From Branchiostoma floridae (Eukaryota > Chordata > Leptocardii > Amphioxiformes > Branchiostomatidae): a stretch of DNA of 64,000 nt. The translations under genes and the position numbers were made by a program. The stretch lies in the NCBI RefSeq assembly GCF_000003815.2, contig NC_049981.1, positions 8,316,085-8,380,084 on the forward strand, in the 5' to 3' direction. The notes beneath the pieces were generated by a model. That model made no database searches. It was not told the origin of the DNA and saw only the letters and a list, made by a program, of their open reading frames with translations. Positions 11,630 to 23,200 of this stretch are shown here, piece after piece (within the stretch, counting starts at the first letter, position 1; each line of letters opens with the position of its first letter).

Positions 11630-13345
11630 CGAACGTGAGGTTGAGAGGTAACCGTGGGGGGACTGCAAGAAGGCAGAAACTTTGTAGAATCAAGCAGTAT
11701 GTAACAAGCAGATCCGAAACACATGTAAATGGCTACCTAAGTTGTAATAACAGAACCAGGATACTTCGTAAGATACCGCTACTTCCTAAGTTTATACCAG
11801 GCCAGCACAACAGTGTACCAGGGCTTTTCCTAGCGTGTTTCTGTCAAATGTTCGCTCGCTGATCAGTAAAAAGTGTGAGTTAGAGGCCACTCTGGCCAGT
11901 CATTCTGTACAGTTAGCTTGTATTACTGAGACATGGTTAACACCTCAGATCCCGGATGATGTTTCATCGATTGAAGGGGACTGTTTAGAAGGGATGGACA
12001 GCACAGTCGGGGTGGGGGAGTGGTATTGTTCATTGTAGACGATATACCAGCCATAAGACTACATGACTTTGAGGATGACACACTGGAAGTAATGTGGCTT
12101 CAAGTTAGACCAAGGTGGCTGCCTAGGACTGTTCCGGTTCTTTTCCTTGGTATTGTGTATCATCCACCGTGTAATAACGATAAGACTGGGTCTTCCAACA
12201 TGACTTAATATCTCATTAACTCTTGTGACTGGTTGTATCGAAAACAACCCCACGCTGGTTTCCTGATTTGTGGCGATTTCAACAAATTGCCGCTCCAGAA
12301 CTTGTTCACAGTACATCCCCACCTGAAGGAAGTAGTGACGCAGGCTACGCGGGGCTCGGCCACGTTGGACTTGATCATAACCAACCTGACCAAACACTAC
12401 TGCGATCCACTCACACTTGCTCCAATTGGCACTGCAGATCATTGTTGTGTTCTTCTTCCGCCCCGCGTTCAGCAACCACCGAGAAGCAAACCGGCCAAAA
12501 TTAATCGGAGAGTGGCATCTGCAGTGGCAAAGTTGAACCTAGGGCTAGCACTGGCCACGGCTTTCCAGTGTATGAAGCAGTTTCTGTGGAACATGTACAG
12601 AAAGATAAAACCTTCTACAACCTGACTTTGGCCCTGGTAGAGGATCATCTTCCTGTAAAAGCCTCTTCGGTGAGGGCCCGTGACAAGAAGTGGCTCAATG
12701 ATCGCGTCAAGCGAGTCATCTTGAGAAGAACAGAGGAGTTCAAACGGCATGGCAAGTCTGCTCGATGGAAGAGTCTCCGGAACAAAGCCCAGGTCGCCAT
12801 CAGACAGGCAAAGTGGTGGTACTGCAGGAACTTTGCTCAACTTCTCAGGCAGGAGAACCCACGTCAATGGTGGAGTTTTGTTAACCGAGAACTGGGCAGG
12901 TCACAAGCAAAGCGCATCACCATTGATGGTAAACCAGAACACGAAGTAGCTGAAGCCCTGAACCAGCACTTCTCCGCGGCATGGTGCCCCGGTCAGGACT
13001 TTACCTGTCCCCCCTTCAACGTCCTGCCAAAGCAGTAGAGCTGTGCACGATTGGAGAAGTGAAGGCTCTTCTCAAGAGCATAAACCCCACCAAGGCAAGT
13101 GGTCCAGACGACCTTCCTACATGGACTCTGAAGCAGTATGCTGAGGACTTTGCCCCTGTCATTACACACCTGTTTAATGCCTCCTACGAGCAAGGAATAA
13201 TACCAAGTGTCTGGAAGGCTGCTATTGTTGTTCCCATCCCCAAGTCAAGGGGAGCAGTCAACCCGAGTGATATGAGGCCTGTGTCCCTCCTCCCTGTTCT
13301 GGTCAAGCTGCTGGAAAGGTGCATACTCCTGACGTGGAAAACATG
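11630..13345 (+). pseudogene. Decayed CR1/Jockey-like LINE: endonuclease plus start of reverse transcriptase
   Basis: Pieces in shifting frames reconstruct the order of a LINE ORF2. A basic Arg/Gly-rich leader lies at about 11635-11690. An AP endonuclease start (NVRSLISKK then ITETWL) lies at about 11847-11940, a GDFN motif at about 12268-12282, and the SATLDLIITN and DHCCVLL endonuclease end at about 12355-12455. A linker follows, then the reverse transcriptase entry (GPDDLPTWTLKQ, VVPIPKSRGAVNPSDMRPVS) at about 13090-13290. It stops before the FADD region, so it is truncated at the 3' end as well, and several frameshifts break it. It complements, but does not adjoin, the 3' fragment at 1083-2300. 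Confidence 0.8.
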
Positions 13346-14129
13346 GAAAAGATAATTGTCCTCATGCATTTCAGTTTACTTTGTTCAACTGTGTTGTAAC
13401 ATGTATGACAGTACACTTTTGGCCAGCCTAAAAAATATTACAAGAAAAATAATAATAATCTCTACCTACCGACCCTAATTTTTTTCAGGACGAAACAGGA
13501 TACACAATATTTTTTCCTATATATAGGCCTTAAATACTCTTAAAAGGCATGAGGTGCCTCTCTCATGAATGTATGATGTACTGTAGTCCACTGTTCCTTG
13601 TGTACAGGGACTGATCTGCATAGATTACAATGTCAATGAGGATGATGACGTGCGTACGACCAGACAGGCCTCCCCGTCTCAGACACCCACGGACACAGTT
13701 CTGCCACCACTGAGCCCACTCCCAAAGGGCTGAGCCTCACGACCCCAGGGGCAATCAGCGAAGAGGTGCACAAGTAAGGAGCTGCTTTATGTACAGTTAT
13801 ACTCTAGGGTTTTTCTGGGGAAAGATTGCAAGGAAACTTACATATGTAGGGCCACACCAATTTTATTTGTTGCTTCTCAGATTCACCTGTCCATTTTGTT
13901 CACTTTCAAAAAAAAAAGAAAGAATTAAGTCCGGAGAAAAAAATAATACAGGTTTCGCTATCACAAATATATTGTACTGATGTTTGATTGCCATTTTTTT
14001 GCAGGTCAAATCTTAATAAGTATATCTACAAGCAGCAGAAAAGTATCACTTACAGTCGCTGGGCACTATCATGGTACGTCACTAAAATATGGGTCATACT
14101 AGTTTTCAATTCGTTCACTTCGGCGCCAA
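13346..14129. other. Non-genic stretch with one exon-like segment
   Basis: At 13608-13733 a 41-codon open stretch ending in TGA follows a good acceptor (TTGTGTACAG). A GTAAGG donor-like site lies at about 13775, but the frame closes before it. The peptide (ICIDYNVNEDDDVR near its start, then Ser/Pro/Thr-rich) resembles no family I recognise. It could be the last exon of an unseen plus-strand gene or chance. The rest is AT-rich without features. Confidence 0.3.
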
Positions 14130-14717
14130 GTTCAGATAGTAGACAAGCCTGTGACCAGAGAGAATCTTATAAAGGAATACAAAGATTAGGCCGACTGTCA
14201 GGAGAATGTCATCTAGAAACAGATGACAGCATCACACCTGTAGTACATCCGCCGAGAAGAGTGCCAGTTGCAGTGAAAGAGCAACTGAAGTATACACTGG
14301 ATAGGATGACTGAAGAAGGCGTCATAGAACCAGTAGAAGTTCCTACACCATGGGTGTCAAGTCTAGTCACAGTAAAGAAGCCGTCTTGGAAGCCGAGGAT
14401 ATGCATTGATCCCAGACACTTCAACAACGCCCTGAAGAGAAGCCATTACTCAGCGTCGATCATTGAAGACATAGTACCTGAACTGACAAATGCCAAAGTG
14501 TTCAGCGTGCTGAATGCGAAGAATGGACATAGGCAGGTCGTGTTGGTACGAGGAAAGCTCAACGCTCACGACGTTCAACACACCAAATGGCCGTTACAAA
14601 TGGAAGCGTCTCCCATTTGGCCTGAAATCTAGTTCGGAAGAATTCCAGAGGCGATTATATCAGGTTCTAGAGGGTTTGATAGGTGTCCAACCAGTCGTAG
14701 ACGACATCTTGGTCTCG
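14130..14717 (+). pseudogene. Dead Ty3/gypsy pol fragment (reverse transcriptase)
   Basis: The translated piece is close to the reverse transcriptase start of the intact gypsy element at 31300-34083: the [31 protein letters not shown] and KRSHY segments are shared. It is broken by a frameshift near 14520-14540, and the first catalytic aspartate of motif A is replaced by Asn (VLNAKNG instead of VLDAKNG). Homology ends sharply just after VVDDILV at 14717, exactly where the tandem array begins. No LTR is seen. It is an older relative of the intact copy rather than a recent duplicate. Confidence 0.9.
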
Positions 14718-15272
14718 TGCTCGCACACTACTAATACACCGGCGTCTGCATCGCTCGCACACTGCTAAAACCGGCCGGCGCGTGCATCACTCTAACACTG
14801 CTAAAACCGGCGCGTACATTGCTCGCACACTACTAATACACCGGCGTCTGCATCGCTCGCACACTGCTAAAACCGGCGCGTGCATCACTCTAACACTGCT
14901 AAAACCGGCGCGTACATTGCTCGCACACTGCTAAAACAGGCGCGTGCATTGCTCGCACACTACTAATACACCGGCGTCTGCATCGCTCGCACACTGCTAA
15001 AACCGGCGCGTGCATCGTTCGTACACTGCTAAAACCGGCGCGTGCATCACTCTAACACTGCTAAGCCGGCGCGTACATTGCTCGCACACTGCTAAAACAG
15101 GCGCGTGCATTGCTCGCACACTACTAATACACCGGCGTCTGCATCGCTCGCACACTGCTAAAACCGGCGCGTGCATCGTTCGTACACTGCTAAAACCGGC
15201 GCGTTCATCACTCGAACACTGCTAAAACCGGCGCGTACATTGCTCGCACACTGCTAAAACAGGCGTGTTTAT
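14718..15272. repeat. Higher-order 32-bp tandem array
   Basis: Units of 31 to 36 bases of the form ACTGCTAAAACCGGCGCGT... are arranged in a higher-order pattern. A distinct 34-base variant starting ACTACTAATACACCGG marks each block and begins at 14727, 14829, 14959 and 15120. The block lengths 102, 130 and 161 correspond to three, four and five units, and the last block is again five units. The array abuts the truncated gypsy fragment. Confidence 0.95.
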
Positions 15273-15633
15273 TGGTCACACACCGCGTACGACAGGCCTA
15301 GGAGTGTTCTATGCCACTGGTAGATCTGCCTGAAGATTAGTCAGCCAGACACTGGTCAGCTTTGATACTAACGTTATCTAGCTTAGTTATTATCATCATC
15401 ATCACCGGCAAATCAGTCAGCAGGTTAGCAGTTGATGGCATCAAACGATAACAAATGCATTTTGTGTAATAGCCGTGTGCATTTGTTAAAGCATTTTATG
15501 TGGGAAGATTAATCTACATTTTTCGGAACAATTTCATATTTTTCATATCAACTACACTTCCATAAAACTCCATTTCAAGGGAAAGCAGGTGGTTTTGTAC
15601 TTGGATGCGGTTACGACCGTTTTCTATTTTTGC
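15273..15633. other. Upstream region of the IKK gene, nothing distinct
   Basis: No coding sequence or repeat recognised apart from a short ATC-repeat at about 15390-15403. The stretch presumably contains distal promoter sequence of the IKK gene. Confidence 0.3.
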
Positions 15634-15697
15634 TGATGACGTAGTTTCGTGACGTCATGATGTGTCCTCGCTCGCTCGCTATTTCTCTTACTTCCGG
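15634..15697 (+). promoter_or_regulatory. Probable IKK promoter: CRE palindrome and ETS site
   Basis: A perfect cAMP-response-element palindrome TGACGTCA lies at 15650-15657, preceded by a half site TGACGTA at 15636-15642. An ETS/GABP-type site ACTTCCGG follows at 15690-15697. These are common in TATA-less housekeeping promoters, usually close to the start site. They lie directly upstream of a good splice donor at 15769, which supports a promoter plus non-coding first exon for the IKK gene. No TATA box is seen. This is inference from motifs; transcript ends would be decisive. Confidence 0.5.
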
Positions 15698-15768
15698 GTT
15701 TGTGGTGTGTTACTCTTTCCCAGTCTGTGATCTTTAACACGCGAAACGCCGACACAACGCAAAAGACG
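15698..15768 (+). other. Probable non-coding first exon of the IKK gene
   Basis: The exon ends in AAAAGACG followed by a consensus donor GTAAGT at 15769. The first coding exon downstream opens with an acceptor at 17281-17283 only two bases before its ATG, so an upstream 5' UTR exon is required. This is the best donor with promoter-like sequence before it. The exact 5' end is unknown. Confidence 0.5.
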
Positions 15769-16216
15769 GTAAGTTCTTCTGATTTTCAACAACGAAAGAA
15801 GTGAATATGGTGCGTTGTGTCTTTTTAATAATGAACATTCATGCTTAACTCAGCATACCAAACTGAAAAGAGTTTGTTTTGAGCCCCCCTCCCCCTAAAT
15901 AATATCATTATTCTACCATGTACACTGGACTTAAACAACGACTTGTACACGACAGTATGATAGGTGGCAGGAATCACACTGAGATGACATGTTGTAATGC
16001 TTAGCTACAAAAGGTGCTGGAACTTATTGTTTTCGCAGTTCTTTTCCTGCAAAAATAACGTTATGTTGACTGTTACTTTTCGGTCTGCCTCAAACACCTC
16101 AAACAACCTCAAACAACCTCAAACGACCTAATGGATCTGATATGTAGTGTACATGGGATAACAGCCTTATAATACGCTCTGGGCTCAGGTCCAAGAGGTC
16201 CCCAGTTTGAACCCTT

Positions 16217-16945
16217 CTTCTTCTTGGTGGTACAGGACAAAGTGCCTCATGACACATCACGTCCTGGAAAACAAGGTGCAGCTACGGTGGCAGGTGTTGG
16301 TGCGTGAAACAAAAATGAAGTGAAAAAAAGTGAACTGAACTGTGCAACTATGTACAACAGCAACACTAGTAGTAGAAAGCGCAAAAGGAGGCCTTAACAG
16401 TTGGGTTTGGGCAAGGAGGCCAAGATAAGAGAAGTACATGATACAAGTGTGCTTGGTAATGTGTTCACTGGATGATGGTTCGAGGGAAATAACTGGCTCT
16501 GTATGCCTCTGTTTTACATGGGATGGTGATAAAACGTGCGTTATGTCCTCTTGTGATGTTTGTATTTTGGTAAGGATGTTGTGAATGGGAATGGCTATCA
16601 TGTTGTTTCAGCTTTGTGCAATTAAGACGAGTCTGGCTTGCTGCCTGCATCGCTACAGGTTAGGCCAACCAAGTGTTTTCAGGGTATGTGTTATACTTGT
16701 TGTTGACCGGTAGTCGCCAGTGACGAACCTAGCGTACAGTTTCTAATTTGTCTTCCAATTTATTTGTGAGTGAGTGTAGGCGCTTGTGGGGGTCCCACAC
16801 AGTGGACGCATACTCTAGTTTTGGTCTTACAATGGACATATACTATATAGGCTTGAGCTCTGATTGCTCTAGTATAGCCACAGGCTAGTTGGAAAGCCCT
16901 GCATGTACATACTAAACAGCCAAACCAATAAATAGATAAATAATC
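16217..16945 (-). pseudogene. LINE reverse transcriptase 3' fragment in IKK intron 1
   Basis: Read on the minus strand, the segment around 16860-16750 gives SIVRPKLEYASTVWDPH and that around 16560-16470 gives a TRGHNARF...ASYFPRTIIQ stretch, both diagnostic of the C-terminal part of CR1/Jockey-like reverse transcriptases. The minus-strand 3' end runs into a short AAG-repeat tail (about 16217-16228). Frames are broken between the two blocks. It lies antisense in the first intron of the IKK gene. Confidence 0.65.
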
Positions 16946-17285
16946 TGCAGCTAAAAGTTTTTTAAAGGTCATTCATTTGTCGTTAAAGCATTGGTCATTG
17001 ATGAAAAAGATTTGCAGTCAGAAGCAAATGTTGTTTAAGATGACAGTTACTCAAACAAATAGATATTTGTATGAGTAACTACTAATGAGTTGCTTAAAAA
17101 CTGTTGCTAGGTCATGAATAACAGTTTTGAAGCATACAAATGAAAGTAAAGTAAATTTTAGCACATCTCATTGTTAATTGTATGTCAAACCTTCGTCAAT
17201 GTTAATCGTGTTGCTTTCAGTACGTTCACGTTATATAACTAACCTTAGATGAGACTGAATCTGTAACACTTGTTGCCTTCCAGCC

Positions 17286-20200
17286 ATGCATCAGTTCCCC
17301 ACCCCAGTGCTGATGCCCACCCCACCCCAGCCTACACCGGAAATAGGGGGATGGGTTCAAGACAGAGTGTTGGGCAGTGGTGGTTTTGGCACCGTCACAC
17401 TGTGGAGACATAAGGTAAAACAGTACATAGTCATTTACTGTTTTCACCAGCCTTTGATTTTCTAGCTCAAGAACATTACACTCCCTGTACATTACTAGCT
17501 GGGTGGAAACACAACATTTTCCTTCCAAGGCCATGGTGCATGATCAGTTTAAACTTCAGGTATACCTGACTACTATACCGTTAGTTTTAATCTTGAGTTA
17601 ACCATATCCCTAACTCATCAAAGCATACTGTATTTTGGTAGATTTCATCCCTTTATACAAAATGTATATGTATATATCTGGTGCATTCCGGTAAATAATT
17701 GTACCCGGCAAGAATATAGGGCACCATTTCTCCTATTCCCAGTAAATTAAATTTTGAGCCCTGATATGTTACTAACTTAAAGGTGTAAATAATTCCTTTT
17801 TAAACAGGAATCCTCTGAAACTGTTGCACTTAAGAAGACCAGGCAAGAGTTAAACCCAAAGAACAGAGAGAGATGGAAATTGGAGGTGGACATCATGAAA
17901 CGGTTGAAGCACGACCACGTGGTCACTGCCATGGACGTACCAGACCCTCTCAAGCCAAGCATTGACCACCTGCCATTTTTAGCCATGGAATTTTGCTCAG
18001 GGGGAGATCTGAGAAAGGTAGGTAGTGTGAACAATATGCAGACACTGTTATACACTGGTACACATTACTTATTTAGCTTTTATCATCATACAAACTTATT
18101 TTTTGCCCATCTTGTGTTTTTTTTCATGCATATTGGGTTTGGAGTCAGCAGAAGATGTTATCAATAAAATGTACTAAGCTGTGGCCTTATAATAAGATTC
18201 AAAACTTTTCACATTCTACAGCATTTAGCAAGTATTATATTATGTAATTTATGGTTTATGGGGCTCACAGGAGGGAAGCAGTCTCACAAATATCCCAGAA
18301 TTTTCGGATGTTTATTTTGAGGCATAGAATCACTGTTTTCTCCTTCAATGAGTGCATTTCCTTCAATTGAGTCACAAGACAAAGAAATTAATAACCATTC
18401 CTTTTGTCATGTACAGGTACTTTCTCGGCCAGAAAACTACTGTGGAATGAAGGAAATTGATGTCAGGAATGTTGTGAGACATGTTGGTAGGTCAAAACTG
18501 CAGAGACATACCTACACTTTTTCTCTGTGTTCTTTCTAGGATCAGAAACAGTCAGTGTGTAATGTGTATTGTGTAATGTAATGTGTAATGTGTTACTAAC
18601 TGTGTCCTGTGTTCTATAATGTGCATTGTGTTTTATTCTGTAATGTGTACTTTGTTCTGTAATGTGTATTTTGTTCTGTAATGTGTATTGTGTTCTATAA
18701 TGTGTATTGTGTTTTATTCTGTAACGTGTATTTTGTTTATCTGTAATGTGTATTGTGTTCTGTAATGCATATTGTGTTCTGTAATGTGTTGCTGTGTCAT
18801 GTAGGTGTGGGTACCAGTACGGTGTACCAGTGCAAAATCGTTTATTCTTGTTGAACTGTATTATGGACCGAGAGGAAAGTTTTCACAGACTATTAATTAG
18901 GTCCAGATTCAGAACCGGACCTGGTCCTGATCCTCTGCCTGAATTTTCTGCACTGGTACCCACCCCTAGTGTCATGTGTTCTGTAGTGTGTGTCATGTGT
19001 TCTGTAGTATGTCATGTTTTCTGTAGTGTCTGTCTTGTGTTCTCTAGTGTGTCATGTGTTCTGTAGTGTGCCATATGTTCCGTAGTGTGTCATGTGTTCT
19101 GTAGCATGTCATGTGTTCTGTAGTGTGTGTCATGTGTTTTGTAGTGTGTCACGTGTTCTGTAGTGTGCCAAGTGTTCTGTAGCGTGTGTCATGTGTTCTG
19201 TAGTGTGTCATGTGTTCTGTAGTGTGCCATGTGTTCTGTAGTGTGTCATGTGGTCTGTAGTGTGTCATGTTCTGTAATGTGTATTGTGTTCTATAATACA
19301 TATTGTGTTTTGTAAATATAAATAATGTCTTTTTAGTGAGACAGTCACACTTGTGTCACATGTTCTAAGTCCGTATGAGTTCCGTGATGATATTTCTTAG
19401 CTTAGGTAAATTTTTTAGGGCAGAAATTACATTGACCCACCATTGTGCAGCCTGATTTTCTTTGGCTGCAAACTTTACAGAAGACATAAAAGTATAAAAT
19501 TATACCTCATACAGAAAAGTCCCCTTCACTGGTTGAAACGCAAAATCACAGATGAGGGGCTCAAACCACAGCGGATCCAAATCACAGCGTAGAGGCCCCA
19601 TGTGCTGAAAATGCTTGGCAAGAACACAGCCAGTGTTGTAAACACATTGCCATTTTTGTCTAGCTTCTGGTGTAGAGTACCTCCATTCCAAGAGGATCAT
19701 CCACAGAGACTTGAAGCCAGAGAACATAGTGCTACAGGAAGAGGAGGGAGGGGAGGTAGTGTACAAACTCATCGACCTGGGCTATGCCAAGGACCTGGAC
19801 CAGGGCAGTGTGTGCTCCTCCTTTGTAGGAACCCTGCAGTATTTGGTGAGTTTGAAAAGGAGAATGGATTGCACATTGTATGATGCACATTGTATAGTGC
19901 TAACGTGAATTACTCTCCACTCAATAATGGTGATAGACGAGAGGTGGCATCAGACATCTTTAATTCTCTCATGTCTTTCTCGGCGTAACAGAAAGATGTC
20001 TACGGCCCAACTAAGCTTGGGCATTGTGCCAGAACTGAAGGGTGCTAATGGAACTTGGTAATTTAAACGTGCTACTGTAAGCGCGACGATGCTAATTATC
20101 AGTACTTTCGTGAATGCTATTGGTGAATAACTAAGTGCTACGCAATTTCAATGTGAGGCACTTGTCCTGGAAAGTGGGTGTTCACAACTGCTGGCAACGA

Positions 20201-23200
20201 GCGTGTTTACTAACATCCAATACTCGCTAAACAAGAACGAAAGAACAAGTTTTCTTAGGTACTCTGGCACGAAACGTGTTGCGGAACTATCAACAATCGT
20301 TCGCCGGTATAGTTATAGACAACTTGAGGCTATTGACTACTAGCAACTTGTGACGAAGAGAAGTGAATTGTTTAACAGAGGACTTCTCGGTGTATAACAG
20401 AAACAGGCTATTTTGCCGTGAATTCTATGCAGTGTCTGCTAAAATCGAACGACTCTGAAAATACGAATTACTAACTAGTGACAATGGGTGCCGTAACAGG
20501 GATTTGTGATTAGAACTTCTACTGCCCTCGATCGGGAGCTATCGAATTATATTTCTAACAGTTCAAGAAATTGAAGAGCCGCTGCCGGGGCTGGTGGAGG
20601 TAGAAGCCGGCCGTGTCTCGAGCTTCCCGCCTCGAGTTTATTCTCGTAGAGTCTCGTATAGTCTCGCGGTCACGTGGTAGTGACGCCCGTGGGTGCAATT
20701 TCCGTGGATAACGCCCTGTGGCGTGATCCATCCATAATTACTCTCCACTCAATAATGGTGATAGACGAGAGGTGGCATCAGACATCTTTAATTCTCTCAT
20801 GTCTTTCTCGGCGAAACAGAAAGATGTCTACGGCCAAACCGAGCGGAGTGGAGGTATGCCAAGAACGAGTCGAGTAGGGGGAGACAAGGAGTCTAGCGTG
20901 TGCGCTGCTGAATGAGGTTCCTCATGGCCGCGGGGAGGCGTAGTCGCTGTTCTGTGGAGAGTTTCAGATAGAGTAGGTCCGCATCTGAGTGCCAATCACC
21001 GTGCTGTTTCCGCAGTTCGCGTGGAACGCCCGCCTCGAACGCCAGGGTGTAACCGCCGCGTCTGAGGTCATGGAGTGTGTGGAAGCCCGAGGGGAGGCCC
21101 GCTTGTTGCACGAGTTTCGCGAATGCTTTAACTAGCGTTGAAGTTGTGACTGGCCGGTATGGCAGGCATTTTGTCGGAGGGAGAAGAAATGCGGGGGAGT
21201 CTGGGGAGGCAGGGATGAGTCGAAGCATGTTGGTGTACGCGCTGACTGGGCAGAGGGGTGAACCTGGATCGCTAGAACTGGGGTAGAGCAGACCCTCTCG
21301 TTTGCCTGCACGGTCTTTGACCAGGCGAAGTGGATGATGAGGCCCTCTGGGGCAGAGGCAACGTCGCGACGCCGTAGGTGTTTGTGTGGGCTGAAGGCCT
21401 TGGATGAAGGTGGAACCAGGTTGGACTTCCGCAGGAAGGCAAAGAATCCGATGAGAATGATGGCCCAGATGGTGGCATCCTTGGGTTGTTTGAGATCTAG
21501 GTGCTGGTGTGCATTCAGGAGGAACTCCAAGGTGACTGGATTGTGCGCTCTGGGTTGATGTTGCAAGGCTTTTTTGAGACCTTTCAGTGTTTGCTGGAGC
21601 TCGAAATGCTGAAGCGTGAAGTTGAAGTGACCGTGATACTGGTGGAGCAGTTTAACCGCAGAGAGGTGATGAGAGATGGTGGCAGGTGAACGGAGAGTAC
21701 GGCTCAGGAACTGGGCATAGCAGGAGAGGAGGTGGGCGGAGGCGGGGAAGGGTTCGAGCTCAAAGTAGTAGCAGAAGGCGATGTACGTCCGAAATTGTGA
21801 GGCGTGGTTAGCTTGTGTTGAGCTTGCAAAGGCCTGTTGCTGAGTCTGCAAGGTCTCCCGCTCTAGCCGAGCCCAAGCGACACCTGTGGCGAGAGATTTA
21901 AAGGGACAGTTAATGTGTGTGGAGACCCGAGACCTGCAGGGGCGATTGTCAGTTGAGGAAACGGGTCACCAAAGTTGCGAGAATTGGAACCATTTTTCTT
22001 CGACCAGGGTCTCTGTCCAGACCTCCGTCCCTTTGGCGTCGCGGAATCGTTGCTGGTAACTAGTGTCTGAGTGCCAGCGGCTTAAGAGATCGGCCAACGT
22101 GTTGTCACGGCCAGGGACGTGGTGCGCTGTGAGACTGAAGTCGAAGCTCGCTTGGAGGAAGACCAGCTCCCGTGCGCATGCCTGCATGTAGTCATCCGTG
22201 GAACGGCCGGAGCGTATAACATGGACTGTTGGCATATTGTCGCAAGCTAAGTCCACTGCGTATCCAGTCCAGAGGTCACCCCAGGCCTTGCAGGCGACGA
22301 TTATTGCCAGCATCTCCAATCTGTGGATGGGATGGCTACTGTGTATGACGTCGGGCGGGAATGCAGCGTGTAGGAAACGCCTGTCGAACGTTGCGCCGCA
22401 GCCTGTGAGGCAGGCGTCTGTTGTCGGCAGGTCAGGAAGCCGGCGCCGCGTAGGGTCCGGGATGATTGACACGCCATTGAAGTGCTGTAAGAAGGTCAGC
22501 CACCAGTTAACATCCTTCTTAAACTCGCTACCGATGCGTGTTCGGTGGTGGTGCCGCTGCAGTCCCTTTAAGGTGGCGATGATGCGAGACAAGAAAACCC
22601 TGCCGGGCGTGACGCAAGCTGCTATGAAGGACAGTTTGCCGAGTAACGACTGGACTTGTTGCTGTGTGGCTCTCTTCCTTGTCGCCCACTCTCGGAGTTC
22701 CTGGAGGGTGGCTGCTAGGCGATCTGACGTGATTCGTTTTGACATTTCTTCAGTGTCGTACTCTATGCCCAGAAAGGTCATCTTTTTGGCGGGTGGTGAA
22801 GCCTTCTCTGCGGATTCTGCAAGGCCAAGTTGTTGGAAGGTGGAGCCGAGGGTAGTGAATGCGTCAGGTGCCTTGTCCGGAACCTCTGCTCCACCGAAGT
22901 CGTCGATGTAATTTACGCAGTCATACCCATGCGATGAGTAGACATGATTGACCGCGTTAGTTGTCCTCTGACAGGCCATACTCGCCGAGTGCAGACCAAA
23001 CGGGAACGAGGAGTCGAAGGAAAACTTCTTTCGCCATCGGAAACCCAAGAGGTGGTAATCGTGGGGATCAACAGGGATTTGCCGGTACGACCGGCTAAGG
23101 TCGCGTTTGAACAACAAGCAGCCGGGTCCTTTCTTGCGAATAAGAGCTTGTCTACAACGTCGGCGTGTGCGACTGAAGAAGAGTGGTTGCGACGCATGCT

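Noticed and set aside
14727-15272. CRISPR-like regular repeats
   Set aside because: Units are contiguous 31-36-bp tandem copies without unique spacers, in a eukaryotic genome.
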